This document shows positions 54,122 through 64,000 of a DNA stretch of 64,000 nucleotides, in pieces (position 1 is the stretch's first letter; every line of letters starts with the position of its first letter). The DNA is from Flaccisagitta enflata (Eukaryota > Chaetognatha > Sagittoidea > Aphragmophora): assembly GCA_965153355.1 (NCBI GenBank), contig OZ231127.1, forward strand, positions 46,376,001-46,440,000, written 5' to 3'. The translations under genes were made by a program, and so were the position numbers. The notes under the pieces were generated by a model, which saw only the letters and a program-made list of their open reading frames with translations, was not told the origin of the DNA and searched no databases.

Positions 54122-54606
54122 TGAAATTACGGCATAGTTTCTTGCCGTCGGTTCACGCTTTTAGCGATTCGCATGTCTATTTAGCTGAGCATGAACATGT
54201 CCTTATTTTGTCTAATTTGCATATTGAGGTGTGGATGAAATGATAAAGCCCGTCGTAATTCTACATAGCCGCCGATATGTCTATTTTTATGGAGTAAAAT
54301 CTATTAACGGACAGTTTGCCACCACACCTCTCAAAAAAGACTCTATGGAACAAAAAAAGGGAAAAAATTAGTACACAAATCGAGATAAACGAGACTAAAA
54401 CGATAAAACGAGACTAAAACGATAAAATGACGCGATAACGATAAAAATGCAAGGCAAAAAAGATAAAAAACGCGCACACGTCTCCAGCAGCAAAATGCGA
54501 TAAAAATTAAAAATCTCAAGCAACTCTATAAATTTACAGAGGCGACAAAAGAGCAATGCTACAAAAAATGGAATCGTTAAAGCCAACAAAAAACACATTT
54601 TTCACA
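54122..54606 (-). repeat. 5' LTR of the BEL/Pao-like element
   Basis: 485 bp, same length and ends as the 3' LTR. Holds a short direct repeat CGAGACTAAAACGATAAAA (plus strand). Confidence 0.9.
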
Positions 54607-54876
54607 GACTGTAATAGAGGTCACTTCATCATTTGGGCATGAGCAGAGAGGCCAAAAACCGCAAAAGAAATACCAAAAGAGCAAAGTGTCACGGACCGAC
54701 GGACCGAAAAGCGGGATGTAGAGTCGCGTAGCACGCGACTAAAAAAAGACTATATTTTTAAAGAAATATTGCCTGAACTATGTGACAAGTTAAACCTTTA
54801 CTACTCTGGATCCCATCAAACTTCTTCGATTTCCAAGATGACAACCAAACGTCACCTTAGGAGAACCGCTTTCATA

Positions 54877-55483
54877 CACTTTTTTTTAAAAGCACCTTGT
54901 TTATAAGCACGCCCAGCCTCAGATATTGGAAAAAATTAAGCACATTGCTAAGCACGCTCCAGGCTAAGATTTATAATTTCGAAAATTTTTTGGTAAATTT
55001 AAAAAAAAATCAAATTTTTAAATATTCTTTTTTAGAACTTTAAAAATCCGTAGTTATTTTTTTTTGTTAAAATTCAAAATTATCAAAGCTGTTTTCAATC
55101 TCATATTAAATTATTAGATGACTATGCTCAACTTTCAGAATATGAAGGATTTTGATATTGATAGGAATATTCACATTATTGTATATGGGTAATATTGTAT
55201 GTAGACAATATTGTATACAGATACTATTGTTTAAAAAATTCCTCTCTGTAACAGAATCTAAAGGAGGACTAACAAATTATACTGAATTCATTTTATTGTT
55301 ATTGTATACTATGTTCTATATTGTAAAGTATATTCAGTTCTACAATCTGTATTAAATAGTCTTAACATTTCCCATCAATTTATGATAAGCACGCACTGAA
55401 GCATATTTTAGCCTCAAAAATAAGATTTTGCTAAGCACGCTCAGCCTCAGCTGAAAAATGCTTGTGCTTATAAAAAAAAAGTA
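54877..55483. mobile_element. MITE with TAAGCACGC subterminal repeats
   Basis: Ends CACTTTTTTTTAAAAGCACC and (reverse complement of right) TACTTTTTTTTTATAAGCAC, with TA flanks (54875-54876, 55484-55485). Subterminal TAAGCACGCYCAGCCTCAG occurs inverted at both ends. Interior AT-rich, noncoding. Confidence 0.7.
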
Positions 55484-55489
55484 TATGTC

Positions 55490-56170
55490 AGCTGAGGAGT
55501 AACAAAGGTAGTACAGCTTATTACCGGTAATTTTTTCCGCTTTTTCCAGCTGTGCGTTCGCATAGTTAAGGGCTTCCAGTTGTCCCACATGAGAAAAATA
55601 AATAATTAGGTTTGTGGTGATTAATACGAAGTATAAGCCACTCATTTCTAGATGCCCAAGTCTCTGCCATCGATCACTATCAATGTAGCATTACATAACA
55701 GAGACAGTTATAGCATCACAATACATTAGGAAGCATGCTGCACTGAAATGCGAAGTTGTGTGTTTTCCTAGCAACGAGTTCCTAAGATACTAGCCAGAAA
55801 CAACAAATTCCAAAGGCCGAATCAATTCAAATATATGTTACCCAATTCAAATCAGTACAAATCAAGCTGAGGTTGTGAAAATTAGCGGTACATTTTTTTA
55901 CATGTTCCTGACTGCAAAAAGGCATGAAATTTTATGTGTGATATCGGACAGAGGTAGTGAAGGGCCAACCGATTTTATTTATGAGAATAACCCATTCCTT
56001 GCTACCTTCAAATTAGAATTGACTTGATTTACCTACTTAAAATGGCTTTCACTGAACATTTGAAATCGCATGGTCATTAGTATGCATCTACTTTACCCAA
56101 AACTCTTATTCGTTCAGATTTTTAGGGTCCAGGGTCATCAGAATATGTACTGATCTGAGGAAATGATTTT
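55490..56170. other. Unassigned sequence
   Basis: No gene, paired ends or tandem unit recognised. Confidence 0.35.
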
Positions 56171-56175
56171 GCTTA

Positions 56176-56602
56176 CACGCTTTTCTTTTTATAAGAACAC
56201 TGTTTATAAGAACATCAGCCTCAGATTTGGCTAGAAAATAAGAACATCTTAAGAACATGCTGAGCCTCAGATTTAAAAATAAGAATATAAATTTTCAAAA
56301 AAAGTAGTAAAATTAGATGAAAAACCCTGAATGATGGATATTTTGATAATGCTTTCTAAACAGATAATTCATTATTTATTAAATATCGATCTTAGATTTC
56401 TTTTTATTTAATGAAATGTTTTGTTTTTTTTTACAATTACTTAAAAAACAAACTTTTATATTAATAAAGATATGTAATTAAGAAGATTATCTAATTCAAA
56501 AATAAGAACATGTTAAGAACGCTTGAGCCTCAAAAAGGGGTTGAAAATAAGAACGCTGAGGCTGACTTTAAAAATCCATGTTCTTATAAAATGAAAAGCG
56601 TG
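56176..56602. mobile_element. MITE with TAAGAACRY subterminal repeats
   Basis: Ends CACGCTTTTCTTTTTATAAG and (reverse complement of right) CACGCTTTTCATTTTATAAG, with TA flanks (56174-56175, 56603-56604). The internal motif AAGAACRYTGAGCCTCA is the counterpart of AAGCACGCTCAGCCTCA in the MITE at 54877. Confidence 0.8.
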
Positions 56603-56604
56603 TA

Positions 56605-57160
56605 TTTGGTCTATGTTGTAAATAGGCGATGGAGGCTGTTGGCAGTGTCAGTTACTCAATTTTTGGTGCTCATTGGATATCGTTTGCACCTCCCAGGCCC
56701 GATGAAGCTGTCTTAGTCAGTTCAGAATGGCCACCTCTCGTCCCTTAACCTTCTTCAAACATTAGATTAAAAGTGGTTGATATAGGGAAAGCTTATCTAC
56801 TGAAGATACGTCTGCATTCACCATCAGGCGTTCATATTTTGGAAAACTTCCGAGGCGCACAATTTCCTCTCATCAAGTTTCCGACAAGCTTATAAATTTT
56901 TTCCTATCTCCTAGCAATCCAAATGGTAAAAAAAAACAATAGTAAAAAAAATGGTAAAAACAAATGGTAAAAACAAATGGTTAAAAACATTTGGTAAACA
57001 CAAATGGTAAAAGAAAACAAACAAGAAAAAAAAAAAAAAAACAAGCGAACCAAAAAACAGAAAATGAAAAAAATAACATGTCTCTTTCTACAGGCACCAA
57101 AAGAGAATAGACAGACCCATGTCACTTAGATGACCGTCACAAAATACCAGACCAGTTGAT
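56605..57160. other. Unassigned sequence with an ATGGTAAAAACA run
   Basis: No gene recognised. 56920-57010 holds about seven irregular AAATGGTAAAAAC units. Confidence 0.4.
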
Positions 57161-57164
57161 AGTC

Positions 57165-57245
57165 TGTCTGTCTGTCTTTTTTCTGTCTGTCTGTCTCTGT
57201 CTGTCTGTCTGTTCCTGTCTGTCTGTGTCTGTCTGTGTTGGTCTG
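57165..57245. repeat. (GTCT)n microsatellite
   Basis: CTGT/GTCT tetranucleotides with a few interruptions. Confidence 0.93.
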
Positions 57246-57364
57246 TATATGTCCGTCTCTTGTCTTTCCTTTCCTTCCGACAAGTTTCCTGACCTTCCGA
57301 GGCGCGGCGCGCCCCGCGCCTCCAAAATATGAATACCTGTTCACCATATTATTTGGATATTTTA

Positions 57365-57445
57365 TCTGGATATCAATATCCGGATATTCTACATAGTGAA
57401 TTTACAAAATTTACTACCTGAAATATCCGGATATTGATATCCAAA
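57365..57445. repeat. Inverted repeat GGATATCAATATCCGGATAT
   Basis: About 22 bp at 57368-57390 is the reverse complement of 57420-57443 (AATATCCGGATATTGATATC), separated by about 30 bp. Each arm is itself partly palindromic. Confidence 0.75.
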
Positions 57446-57449
57446 TAGA

Positions 57450-58200
57450 ATATCCGAATAGGCTGATTAATGCAGACACACCTTGAGCTTCATTTCGATA
57501 CCAGTTTTGATGAGTTTGACCAAATCTAGCATGGTTTGTGGTCTCAGAAAAAGTGGGGTCAGGGAAAACGACCAAGATGCAGTTCTGTTAATTTCATCAA
57601 ATTCACACCAGAAGAAGCATTTGTGAAGGGCTTATCCTGGAAGAAATCATTACAACTCGGACTCATCTCCTTGATAATAGAAATCAGCATCAAAGCGTTG
57701 TGGTAATTAGGTCCAATTACTTGACCGAGGAATTTGTTTTACCATTCTAGTATGGGCGTAAAGTTATTAAAAGGTATTGATTCTAGTTACTTTTATGCAT
57801 AAGTGTATGGCGCGGAATCTCAAAGGGCCGTCGGCAACCAGTTTCAAGTCTGAGAGAGCTTCAAGCCTGACAGGCTTTATCACTTGTTCACTCCTTTCAA
57901 ATCTTAAAGTACACTCTCATGCAAGAAAAAGCAGCCTAATTTGTTAGAAAAACACACATTCTCTAATTCTTCCCCCAAATATGTTTTTTCTCCTTTTTTC
58001 TTTTTCTTTGCTTTCTTTTTTTCTTTTTTTGCGTTCCTTTTTTGCTTAATTCCGACAGGGGTGTAAGTCCGGCAAACAGGGACGGCGGCCGACGTCCCTG
58101 ACGTCCCTCCCCGTACACCCATGCTTTTAGGTAACTAGAGTTAGTGACTTCTTCTCAAGAACTGAATGTAATATCGTATCGATGAGAGATGATGATATAA
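57450..58200. other. Unassigned sequence with a CAGGGGTG-like end
   Basis: No gene recognised. At 58060-58115 the stretch ACAGGGGTGTAAGTCCGG … GACGTCCCTGACGTCCC resembles a transposon end, but no matching partner end was found. Confidence 0.35.
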
Positions 58201-58204
58201 AATC

Positions 58205-58426
58205 TTACATCTGGTCGGTTTGCAACTCTACACCCCGCTTTGTGGGTCGGTTGGTCGGTTGATTGGTTAATTGGTCAGTCGGCACGGCATCGCAGTCATG
58301 GCCGGTTGGGCAGCAGCAATAATGTGAAAACCGCTCGCAATTCAGAAATGTGACGGACCGACGGACCAATGGACCGATGGACCAACCAACACGGCAAAGT
58401 GTAGAGTCGCGTAATCGCAACAAAAA
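58205..58426 (-). repeat. HINE-B composite
   Basis: GCAACTCTACACCCCGCTTT and a (GGTC/GGTT)n block in plus orientation are joined to GGCCGGTTGGGCAGCAGCAA, (GACC)n, GTGTAGAGTCGCGTAATCGC in minus orientation. It looks like two opposed copies fused head to head. Confidence 0.55.
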
Positions 58427-58439
58427 ATATACTTTTTTT

Positions 58440-58649
58440 AGATGCGTCCTCGCATCTATCTAAGAGGGTGTGTCTGTCCGTAGATCCGTCCCCCATTCTC
58501 TCAAAATCAGTCTACTCACTCCCACACAACCACCCCTAACCATTATTAGATGCGTCCTCGCATCTCAATAAGAGGATGTGTCCATCCGTAGGTCCGTCCC
58601 CCATTCTCTCAAAATCAGTTTACACACTCTAACCCTAACCATTATCAGC

Positions 58650-58650
<1 letters not shown>
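58440..58650 (+). repeat. HINE-C 5' halves, tandem pair
   Basis: AGATGCGTCCTCGCATCT (7-bp stem) with CTAAGAGGGTGTGTCTGTCC at 58440. A second copy of about 105 bp follows from 58547. Both stop at CTAACC-type sequence without the 3' half. Confidence 0.75.
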
Positions 58651-58651
<1 letters not shown>

Positions 58652-58741
<90 letters not shown>

Positions 58742-58742
58742 C
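58652..58742. repeat. (CAA)n microsatellite
   Basis: Pure CAA tract directly after the HINE-C pair. Confidence 0.97.
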
Positions 58743-58854
58743 TGCACAAAAGCAAGAAAGAAATATCACAGAATTGTTGGTGACATTGACGTCATGCTGC
58801 TCTACGCTGAAAGAAACACTTTTCTTTTATCCTTCATGAATTGACTGACTTAAT

Positions 58855-59184
58855 CAGGGGTGTATATAATTGAGCGGCTTTTGATTTTATTCCCCCCCCC
58901 CCTGCCTTTGATTTTCTTCCCCGCGACGTGTTGCTTCGTGTTACAAAATCTATGATTTTCTTCCCTATAAAGCAATAAAGCAGTATAGTATAGGTTTAAA
59001 TAGAGTTAAAATGTGTTGTAGTAAACAGAGACTACCATTTGGAACTACCAAAACTATTAAATCTTCAAAAATTTTCTTTTTTCTTCTTTTTTAGCTTTTG
59101 ATTTTTTTCCCCATCTCCGAACCCTTTGATTTTATTCCCCCCCCGCCGGGGGGGGGGGGGAATGCTCAACTTTATACACGCCTG
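58855..59184 (+). mobile_element. hAT-like MITE copy
   Basis: Left end CAGGGGTGTATATAATTGAG, right end CTCAACTTTATACACGCCTG. Body matches 42229-42550. No exact 8-bp duplication could be read (GACTTAAT versus CTGACTTT). Confidence 0.8.
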
Positions 59185-59207
59185 CTGACTTTGACAAATT
59201 ATATATC

Positions 59208-61353
59208 CAGTCTATGGACAAAACGACAATCGCAACTTTTGCTAATCACTGATAGGATGCTAAGGTGTGATTTTTTTCAAAATGCAGGCTTATAACTGCT
59301 ATGTAGAAAATTACTAAGGACTGAAGCAAACTAATAGAAGTACAATTACTACGGAGAGGCCATGTAAATTGCTGAAATGAACTTTTTATAAATTGAAATT
59401 ATATGTTGGCATTGAGTCTTGCTCGCAAGTGTCAACTACCCCCTGCAAATGTTGATTACCACCCCCCAAGTGTCCACTACCCCCCGCAAATGTTCACTAC
59501 CCCTCACAATTGTTGACTACCCCCTGCAAGTGTCACCTACCCCCCGCAAGTATTAACTACCCCTGGCAAGTGTCGACTCCCTTCCACAAGAATCAACTAC
59601 CTTCTGCAAGTGTTGACTACCCCACTCAAATGTTGACTACCCCCTGCAAGTGTTGACTACCCCCGCAAATATCAACTACCCCCCGAAAGTGCCAAATACC
59701 CCCACAAGTGTCAACTTCCCCTTGCAAGTGTTGTCTACCCCCTAAAAGTGTCGACTACCCCCCGCAAGTGTCAACTACCCCCCAATTGTCAACTACCCCC
59801 TGCAAGTGTTGACTACCCCCGTAAGTGTTGACTACCCCCCGCAAGTATCCACTACCCCCCAAAATGTTGACTACCCCCAAAAGTGTGAACTACTCCCAAA
59901 AGTGTTAACTACCACCCCCACTACCCCTTGAGTCAACTACCCCCACAAGTATCTACTACCCCCCTAAGTGTTGACTACCCCCAAAAGTGTTAACTACCCC
60001 CAAAAGTGTTAACTATCACCCCCACTACCCTTTGAGTTAACTACCCCCAGCAAGTGTCAACTACCCCCTGCAAGTATTGACTACCCCCTGAGTTGACTAC
60101 CCCCGGCAAGTGTCAACTACCCCCACAAGTGTTGACTACCCCCTGCAAGTGTCGACTGTTGACTACCCCCTATATGTGTTGACCAGCCCCAAAAAGTGTA
60201 GACTACCCCGGCAAATGTCAACTCCCCCTCAAAGTGTCAACTTCACCCCACAAGTATTGACTATCCCTTGCAAGTGTCAACTATCCCTTACAAGTGTCAA
60301 CAACCCCCAGCAAGTGTCAACTACCCCCTCACAAATTTCAACTGGGTAGTCAACACTTGCAGGGGGTAGTCGACACTTGCGAGGGGTAGTCCCCAATGGG
60401 GGGGGTATTTGACACTTGCCGGGGGTAGTAGACACTTGCAGGGGGTAGTTAATTTGTGTAGAGGGTAGTTAACACTTGCAGGGGGTAGTCGACACTTGTG
60501 GGGGCTAGTCAACACTTGCAGGGGTAGTTGACACCTGCGGAGACTAGTTGACACTTGCCGGGGTAGTTGACTCTTGCAGGGGGTAGTTGACACTTGCAGG
60601 GGGTAGTCAACACTTGTGGAGGGTAGTTGAAAGTTGCCAGGGGTAGTCGACTCAAGGGGTAGTTGATACCTGTGGGGGGTAGTTGATACTTGCCGGGGGT
60701 AGTTGACTCAGGGGGTAGTGAGGGGGTAGATAAAACTTTTGGGGGTAGTCAACACATGGGGGGTAGTGGACACTTGCGGGGGGTAGTCAACACTTGTGGG
60801 GGGTAGTCAAACCTTGCGGGAGGTAATTAACAATTTGGGAGGTAATTGACACTGGCGGGGGGAAGTCGACTCTTTTGGGGGGTAGACAACACTTGCAGGG
60901 GGTAATGGACACTTGTGGGGGGTATTCGGCACATTCGGGGGTAGTTGATATTTGCGGGGGTATTAAACACTTGTAGGGGGTAGTCAACATATGAGGGGGG
61001 TAGTCAACACTTGCCGGGGGTAGTTGGCACTTGCAGGGGGTGGTCAACACTTGTGGGGGGTAGTCAACGTTTGCAGGGGTAGTGGACACTTGGGGGGGGT
61101 GGTAATCAACACTTGCAGGGGGTAGTTGACACTTGCGAGTGAGACTCAATGCCAACATATACTTTCAATTTATAAAAAGTTCATTTCAGCAATTTACATG
61201 GCCTCCCTGTAGTAATTGTACTTCCATTAGTTTGCTTCAGTAATTAGTAATTTTCTACTTAGCAGTTGTAAGCCTGCATTTTGAAAAAAATCACACGTTA
61301 GCATCCTATCAGTGATTAGCAAAAGTTGCGATTGTCGTTTTGTCCATAGACTG
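59208..61353. mobile_element. Foldback element 4 with opposed minisatellites
   Basis: The outer arms (59208-59425 and 61140-61353) begin CAGTCTATGGACAAAACGAC and pair with the reverse complement for about 215 bp. The 4-bp TATC is found just outside both ends (59204-59207, 61354-61357). Inside, about 45 degenerate copies of CTACCCCCTGCAAGTGTTGA (59430-60340) are followed by about 40 copies in the opposite orientation (60341-61140). No real coding frame; Pro/Thr/Ser frames are repeat translations. Confidence 0.9.
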
Positions 61354-61419
61354 TATCCAGCTCACACAAAAAACACAAAAGACGTCCGTCTTGTTAACCT
61401 ATATGTGTATAGGGAGCAT

Positions 61420-61924
61420 TTGGGTGCTTCACATAGCATAAGTTGGGAGTATCCCTTCACCCTACTTGGGTAATATAGAGCAGCAAAAATCATGAAGATT
61501 TTTTCTTATTTCATCATTACTTCACCTTCCATTTATGTTTTAGCCCTAAAGTTCATACTGATTTCCCAGAATTCAGCAAAATCCTGTGTAGTTTTGTTAC
61601 AAAAAGGACAATTTTTTATTTTAAAAAATCTTGATGTTTGTAAAAATAAACTAAAATATCCAAATATAAGCTTTGAGTGAGCTTATAAAAAGGCAGAATT
61701 ACAATTCTAGAAAGAGTAAATGTGTAAAAGCTAATTCAAACAATTTCAGGATATTGTTTTGTCCCACTGCATTATGCAAATTAGGTCCTCAAAAACAATT
61801 TTCTAAAAAATGGAAGATGAACAATTTTTGAAGAAAAACGGTAAGGATTCTAAAATTAACCACTCCACATTAGGTAAAGAGGGCGAAAAGAAATAACCAA
61901 CATTTTGCTATGTGAAGCACCCAA
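61420..61924. mobile_element. Mutator-like MITE with 9-bp duplication
   Basis: Ends TTGGGTGCTTCACATAGCA and reverse complement, with AGGGAGCAT at 61411-61419 and 61925-61933. A 9-bp duplication is characteristic of Mutator-like elements. One 62-codon frame inside is not recognised. Confidence 0.8.
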
Positions 61925-62068
61925 AGGGAGCATACCAAAAGAGTGGAGAGGCAACCAAAACGACCAAAGGTTGCGGAAGGTGTCAAAGCTCTTCATTGCA
62001 TATGTCAAAAAAAGACGATTTGATGACTTATAAAGCTTGAGATATTCATTGAGGGCGATTTTTTGTTA

Positions 62069-62069
<1 letters not shown>

Positions 62070-62167
<98 letters not shown>

Positions 62168-62198
62168 TGTGTGTGTGTGTGCGCGTGTGTGTGTGTGA
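62070..62198. repeat. (GT)n microsatellite
   Basis: GT tract with two GCGC interruptions near the right end. Confidence 0.97.
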
Positions 62199-62281
62199 CG
62201 CTCGGTCCATCAGAAGAAAATCCCCATGTGTGAAAGCATAGGTCAATGACGCTTTCGGGGTTGCTGCCCAAAAGCATCTAA

Positions 62282-62547
62282 AACTCCCGTTTTCCCACTT
62301 TTTGACTCATGCGCACGGACCAACAAACGGATGGACTGACAGACAGAAGTTGGAGAAAAAGAAAATCGCTTCCTACGCCCAGTTTTTCATGAGAAACTTG
62401 CCGCCGTGTCGGTCTGTCAGTCTGTCGGTCCATCCATCTGCACGTCCGTCTGTCCGAAATATTTTCAAAATGCAAGCGGTTTTCGCATTACTGCTCCTGC
62501 CATCCTCCAACCATCCGCAACTGGATTGCCGCGTATCTGGCCTTGTT
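62282..62547. repeat. HINE-A fragments in opposite orientations
   Basis: Left (62282-62355): CCCACTTTTTGACTCATGCG, CACGGACCAAC block, minus orientation. Right (62400-62547): GTGTCGGTCTGTCAGTCTG, TTACTGCTCCTGCCATCC, CATCCGCAACTGGATTGCCG and CGTATCTGGCCTTGTTT, plus orientation. Confidence 0.55.
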
Positions 62548-62559
62548 TCAATCTTTTTT

Positions 62560-62800
62560 TGTGAAAAATTCAAATTGATTTTTTTCTTAGTTTTTTATTT
62601 TCAGAAGGATCAAAGAAGGAATATTTTGATTTTTGAAGCATGTCTAAGCACGCTAATACAAAATAACATAGCTGCTTATCGATGAGGGTGATTAAGACTG
62701 AATTACTCTAAATTAGAGTATTTCAGCTCATTCAACTGATTTTAAATGCAATCAATAAAAATATATTTTGGTGCAATGATGCATGTCTGACCATGTAAAT
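62560..62800 (+). repeat. Family E tail and array unit
   Basis: AATTCAAATTGATTTTTTTC, CAGAAGGATCAAAGAAGG, then one array unit (CTGCTTATCGATGAGGGTG, TATTTCAGCTCATTCAACTG). Same order as in 17935-19505. Confidence 0.6.
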
Positions 62801-63013
62801 ACAGTGCACCCGCTAAAAAGCCATGCCCGCCTATAGGTAGTAAGCAGACACGCAACTCGTCCATCTCAGATATGTTATCTGAGCGCGAAAATGATTTTGA
62901 TATACATATACTTTGCGTTAATTACTTAGTTTTAAGCAGTATATATGTTAACTTGGGCAGACACACCTGAGAACATCGGGATATGCCAGCTATGCTCACT
63001 GACATGCGTAGGT

Positions 63014-63076
63014 GAAAAACGCAAAACCGCAATATGCAAATGAGATCAATTTGCATATTGCGGTTTTGCGTTTTTC
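63014..63076. repeat. Perfect 28-bp hairpin
   Basis: The left arm 63014-63041 (GAAAAACGCAAAACCGCAAT ATGCAAAT) is exactly complementary to 63049-63076, with a 7-base loop GAGATCA. No further pairing outside. It could be a transposon footprint, a small-RNA hairpin or a regulatory palindrome. Confidence 0.9.
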
Positions 63077-63419
63077 GAATATCACGGCCATGTTTTTTTG
63101 AGTAAATCGATGAAATTCATACTGACAGCATATTTTACCCTAAGAAACTTTTCCAAAATATCAGTTTATAGGATTTTATCATTTTTGGGTCATTTCTTCA
63201 TTTTTGGGGATTTTAATGCTATTTTTGAACCTCTTAGACCTATTCTAGATTGTTCTAGGTTCGGTGAAATATCAATTACTATTGGTTCTTTATGTTTTGT
63301 AAAGGGGGGGGGGCTCAAGATAGGCCAAAATAAGTATCAGATTCTTGTTCTACATGCTTTTTAGGACCGACATGCAAAAATTTGTGATGGGTCCCTTTTT
63401 TTTTCATAACCCTTAAAAT

Positions 63420-63625
63420 TTAGATTTTCTCCATCGGGACTCCAAACCGATACTGCTTGGCGCCAAATGAAAGAGAATTATCAAATTTACATACCCTATC
63501 AATTTCATCGGAAGCCCCAATCAGTCGGATGACATTCTCAACTTTCTCATAAGAAAATGAAAACCCTGTTTTTCTCGAATGTGTCAAAAAGTCAAAGACT
63601 GACTTCGACTTTTTTCCCAACAATA
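63420..63625 (-). repeat. Family E long unit, inverted copy
   Basis: GCGCCAAATGAAAGAGAATT, CATAAGAAAATGAAAACCCT, GACTTCGACTTTTTTCCC: the reverse complement of 17940-18130. The sequence from 63626 to the window end shows nothing I can name. Confidence 0.75.
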
Positions 63626-64000
63626 GATCAAAACAATCTCCTTATCGGTCATCTCAAAGCATATTTTCCCTGGCCACTCCAGTGCACTTGGCTCTGGCAG
63701 GCTGAAAGGTCTGTTTGGAGTCAAGTGTCAGACAATTCAGAACAACATCCTCACTTGTTACTCGGACTAATTTGGTAATTTTTTTTCATTCTACACTATA
63801 ATTAGCAAACTAATCTACCTTAGCAAAAAATCTGGGTTTTGATTTAGCAATACCACTTCACTAATTTCAAATCACAGCATAATACCATATCCTGTTCTGA
63901 TTTCTTCTTCATCTGATTAACCTTTTGAGTTACACATTTGGGCGTTTAGACGTAAAATTTACTACAAACAATTTCAATTCATGCCATGTTTGTTTCACTC

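Larger units (their letters stand above)
48898..54606 (-). mobile_element. BEL/Pao-like LTR retrotransposon, gag only
   Basis: A complete 5.7-kb element: two 485-bp LTRs in direct orientation, GACTGTA on both flanks (48891-48897, 54607-54613), a polypurine tract, and an intact gag on the minus strand. If the LTR is taken to begin two bases earlier (TATGA), the duplication is GACTG, the 5 bp usual for BEL/Pao. No protease, reverse transcriptase, RNase H or integrase motif is seen in the 2.4 kb between gag and the 3' LTR. The LTRs differ at one position, so insertion was recent. Confidence 0.85.
48844..54742 (-). repeat. HINE-B copy split by an LTR element
   Basis: The 3' part at 48844-48897 (AACAAGGCCGGATACACGGC, AGTCGAGTGCGGGTGGGTAG) resumes at 54607 and ends at 54742 with GAGTCGCGTAGCACGCGACT. 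The two pieces together have every HINE-B module. Confidence 0.85.

Noticed and set aside
58058-58130. Another hAT-like element (ACAGGGGTGTAAG end)
   Set aside because: Only one end and local palindromes seen; no partner end or 8-bp duplication found.
58635-58650. CTAACCCTAACC resembling telomere repeats
   Set aside because: Only two units, embedded in a HINE-C tandem.

Overview
The window looks like animal nuclear DNA, probably from an invertebrate such as an arthropod or mollusc; the phylum cannot be fixed from the sequence. The grounds are a protein-coding gene split by GT-AG introns, a BEL/Pao-type LTR element, a LINE, many TA-, 8-bp- and 9-bp-duplicating DNA transposon remnants, and very dense microsatellites. 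No rRNA gene, intact tRNA gene, CRISPR array or bacterial operon was seen.

Only one host gene is recognisable: an aldo-keto reductase of the L-galactose dehydrogenase-like type, plus strand, 39006-46403, in eight visible exons. Two of the four expected catalytic residues are not found. The exon that should carry the catalytic Tyr is missing and the reading phase breaks there, and the usual His of the 'HDVD' motif is Gln. Its introns are full of mobile elements.

The rest is almost entirely repeats. (1) A superfamily of short elements, called HINE-A to HINE-D here, has a 5' hairpin, a (GTCN)n block, a subterminal inverted copy of the hairpin arm, a GGCCG...CGGCC 3' hairpin and an end in TTGTT. 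This layout matches Helentron-associated elements (DINE-1/mini-me/oyster 'pearl' type). (2) Foldback elements with long inverted arms lie at 1090-1685, 3653-5448, 8235-11898, 21206-31474 and 59208-61353. (3) MITEs with TA, 8-bp (hAT-like) or 9-bp (Mutator-like) target duplications are common. (4) Microsatellites of CA, GA, ATC, TTC and CAA occur throughout.

Region by region: 1-19.7 kb holds HINEs, foldbacks and microsatellites. 19.78-34.84 kb is a nested stack: a TTC microsatellite holds a hAT-like MITE (8-bp duplication), which holds a LINE with ORF1 and ORF2. That LINE is split by a 10.3-kb foldback (3-bp duplication), which itself carries further MITEs and HINEs. 34.8-39 kb is microsatellites. 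39-46.4 kb is the reductase gene. 46.9-48.7 kb holds a hAT-like element, a TA MITE and HINEs. 48.84-54.74 kb is a HINE split by a 5.7-kb BEL/Pao-like LTR element, minus strand, with an intact gag, no recognisable pol and LTRs differing at one position. 54.8-64 kb holds MITE pairs, a minisatellite foldback, a Mutator-like MITE and a perfect hairpin.

Most long open frames elsewhere are translations of microsatellites and are not listed as genes.
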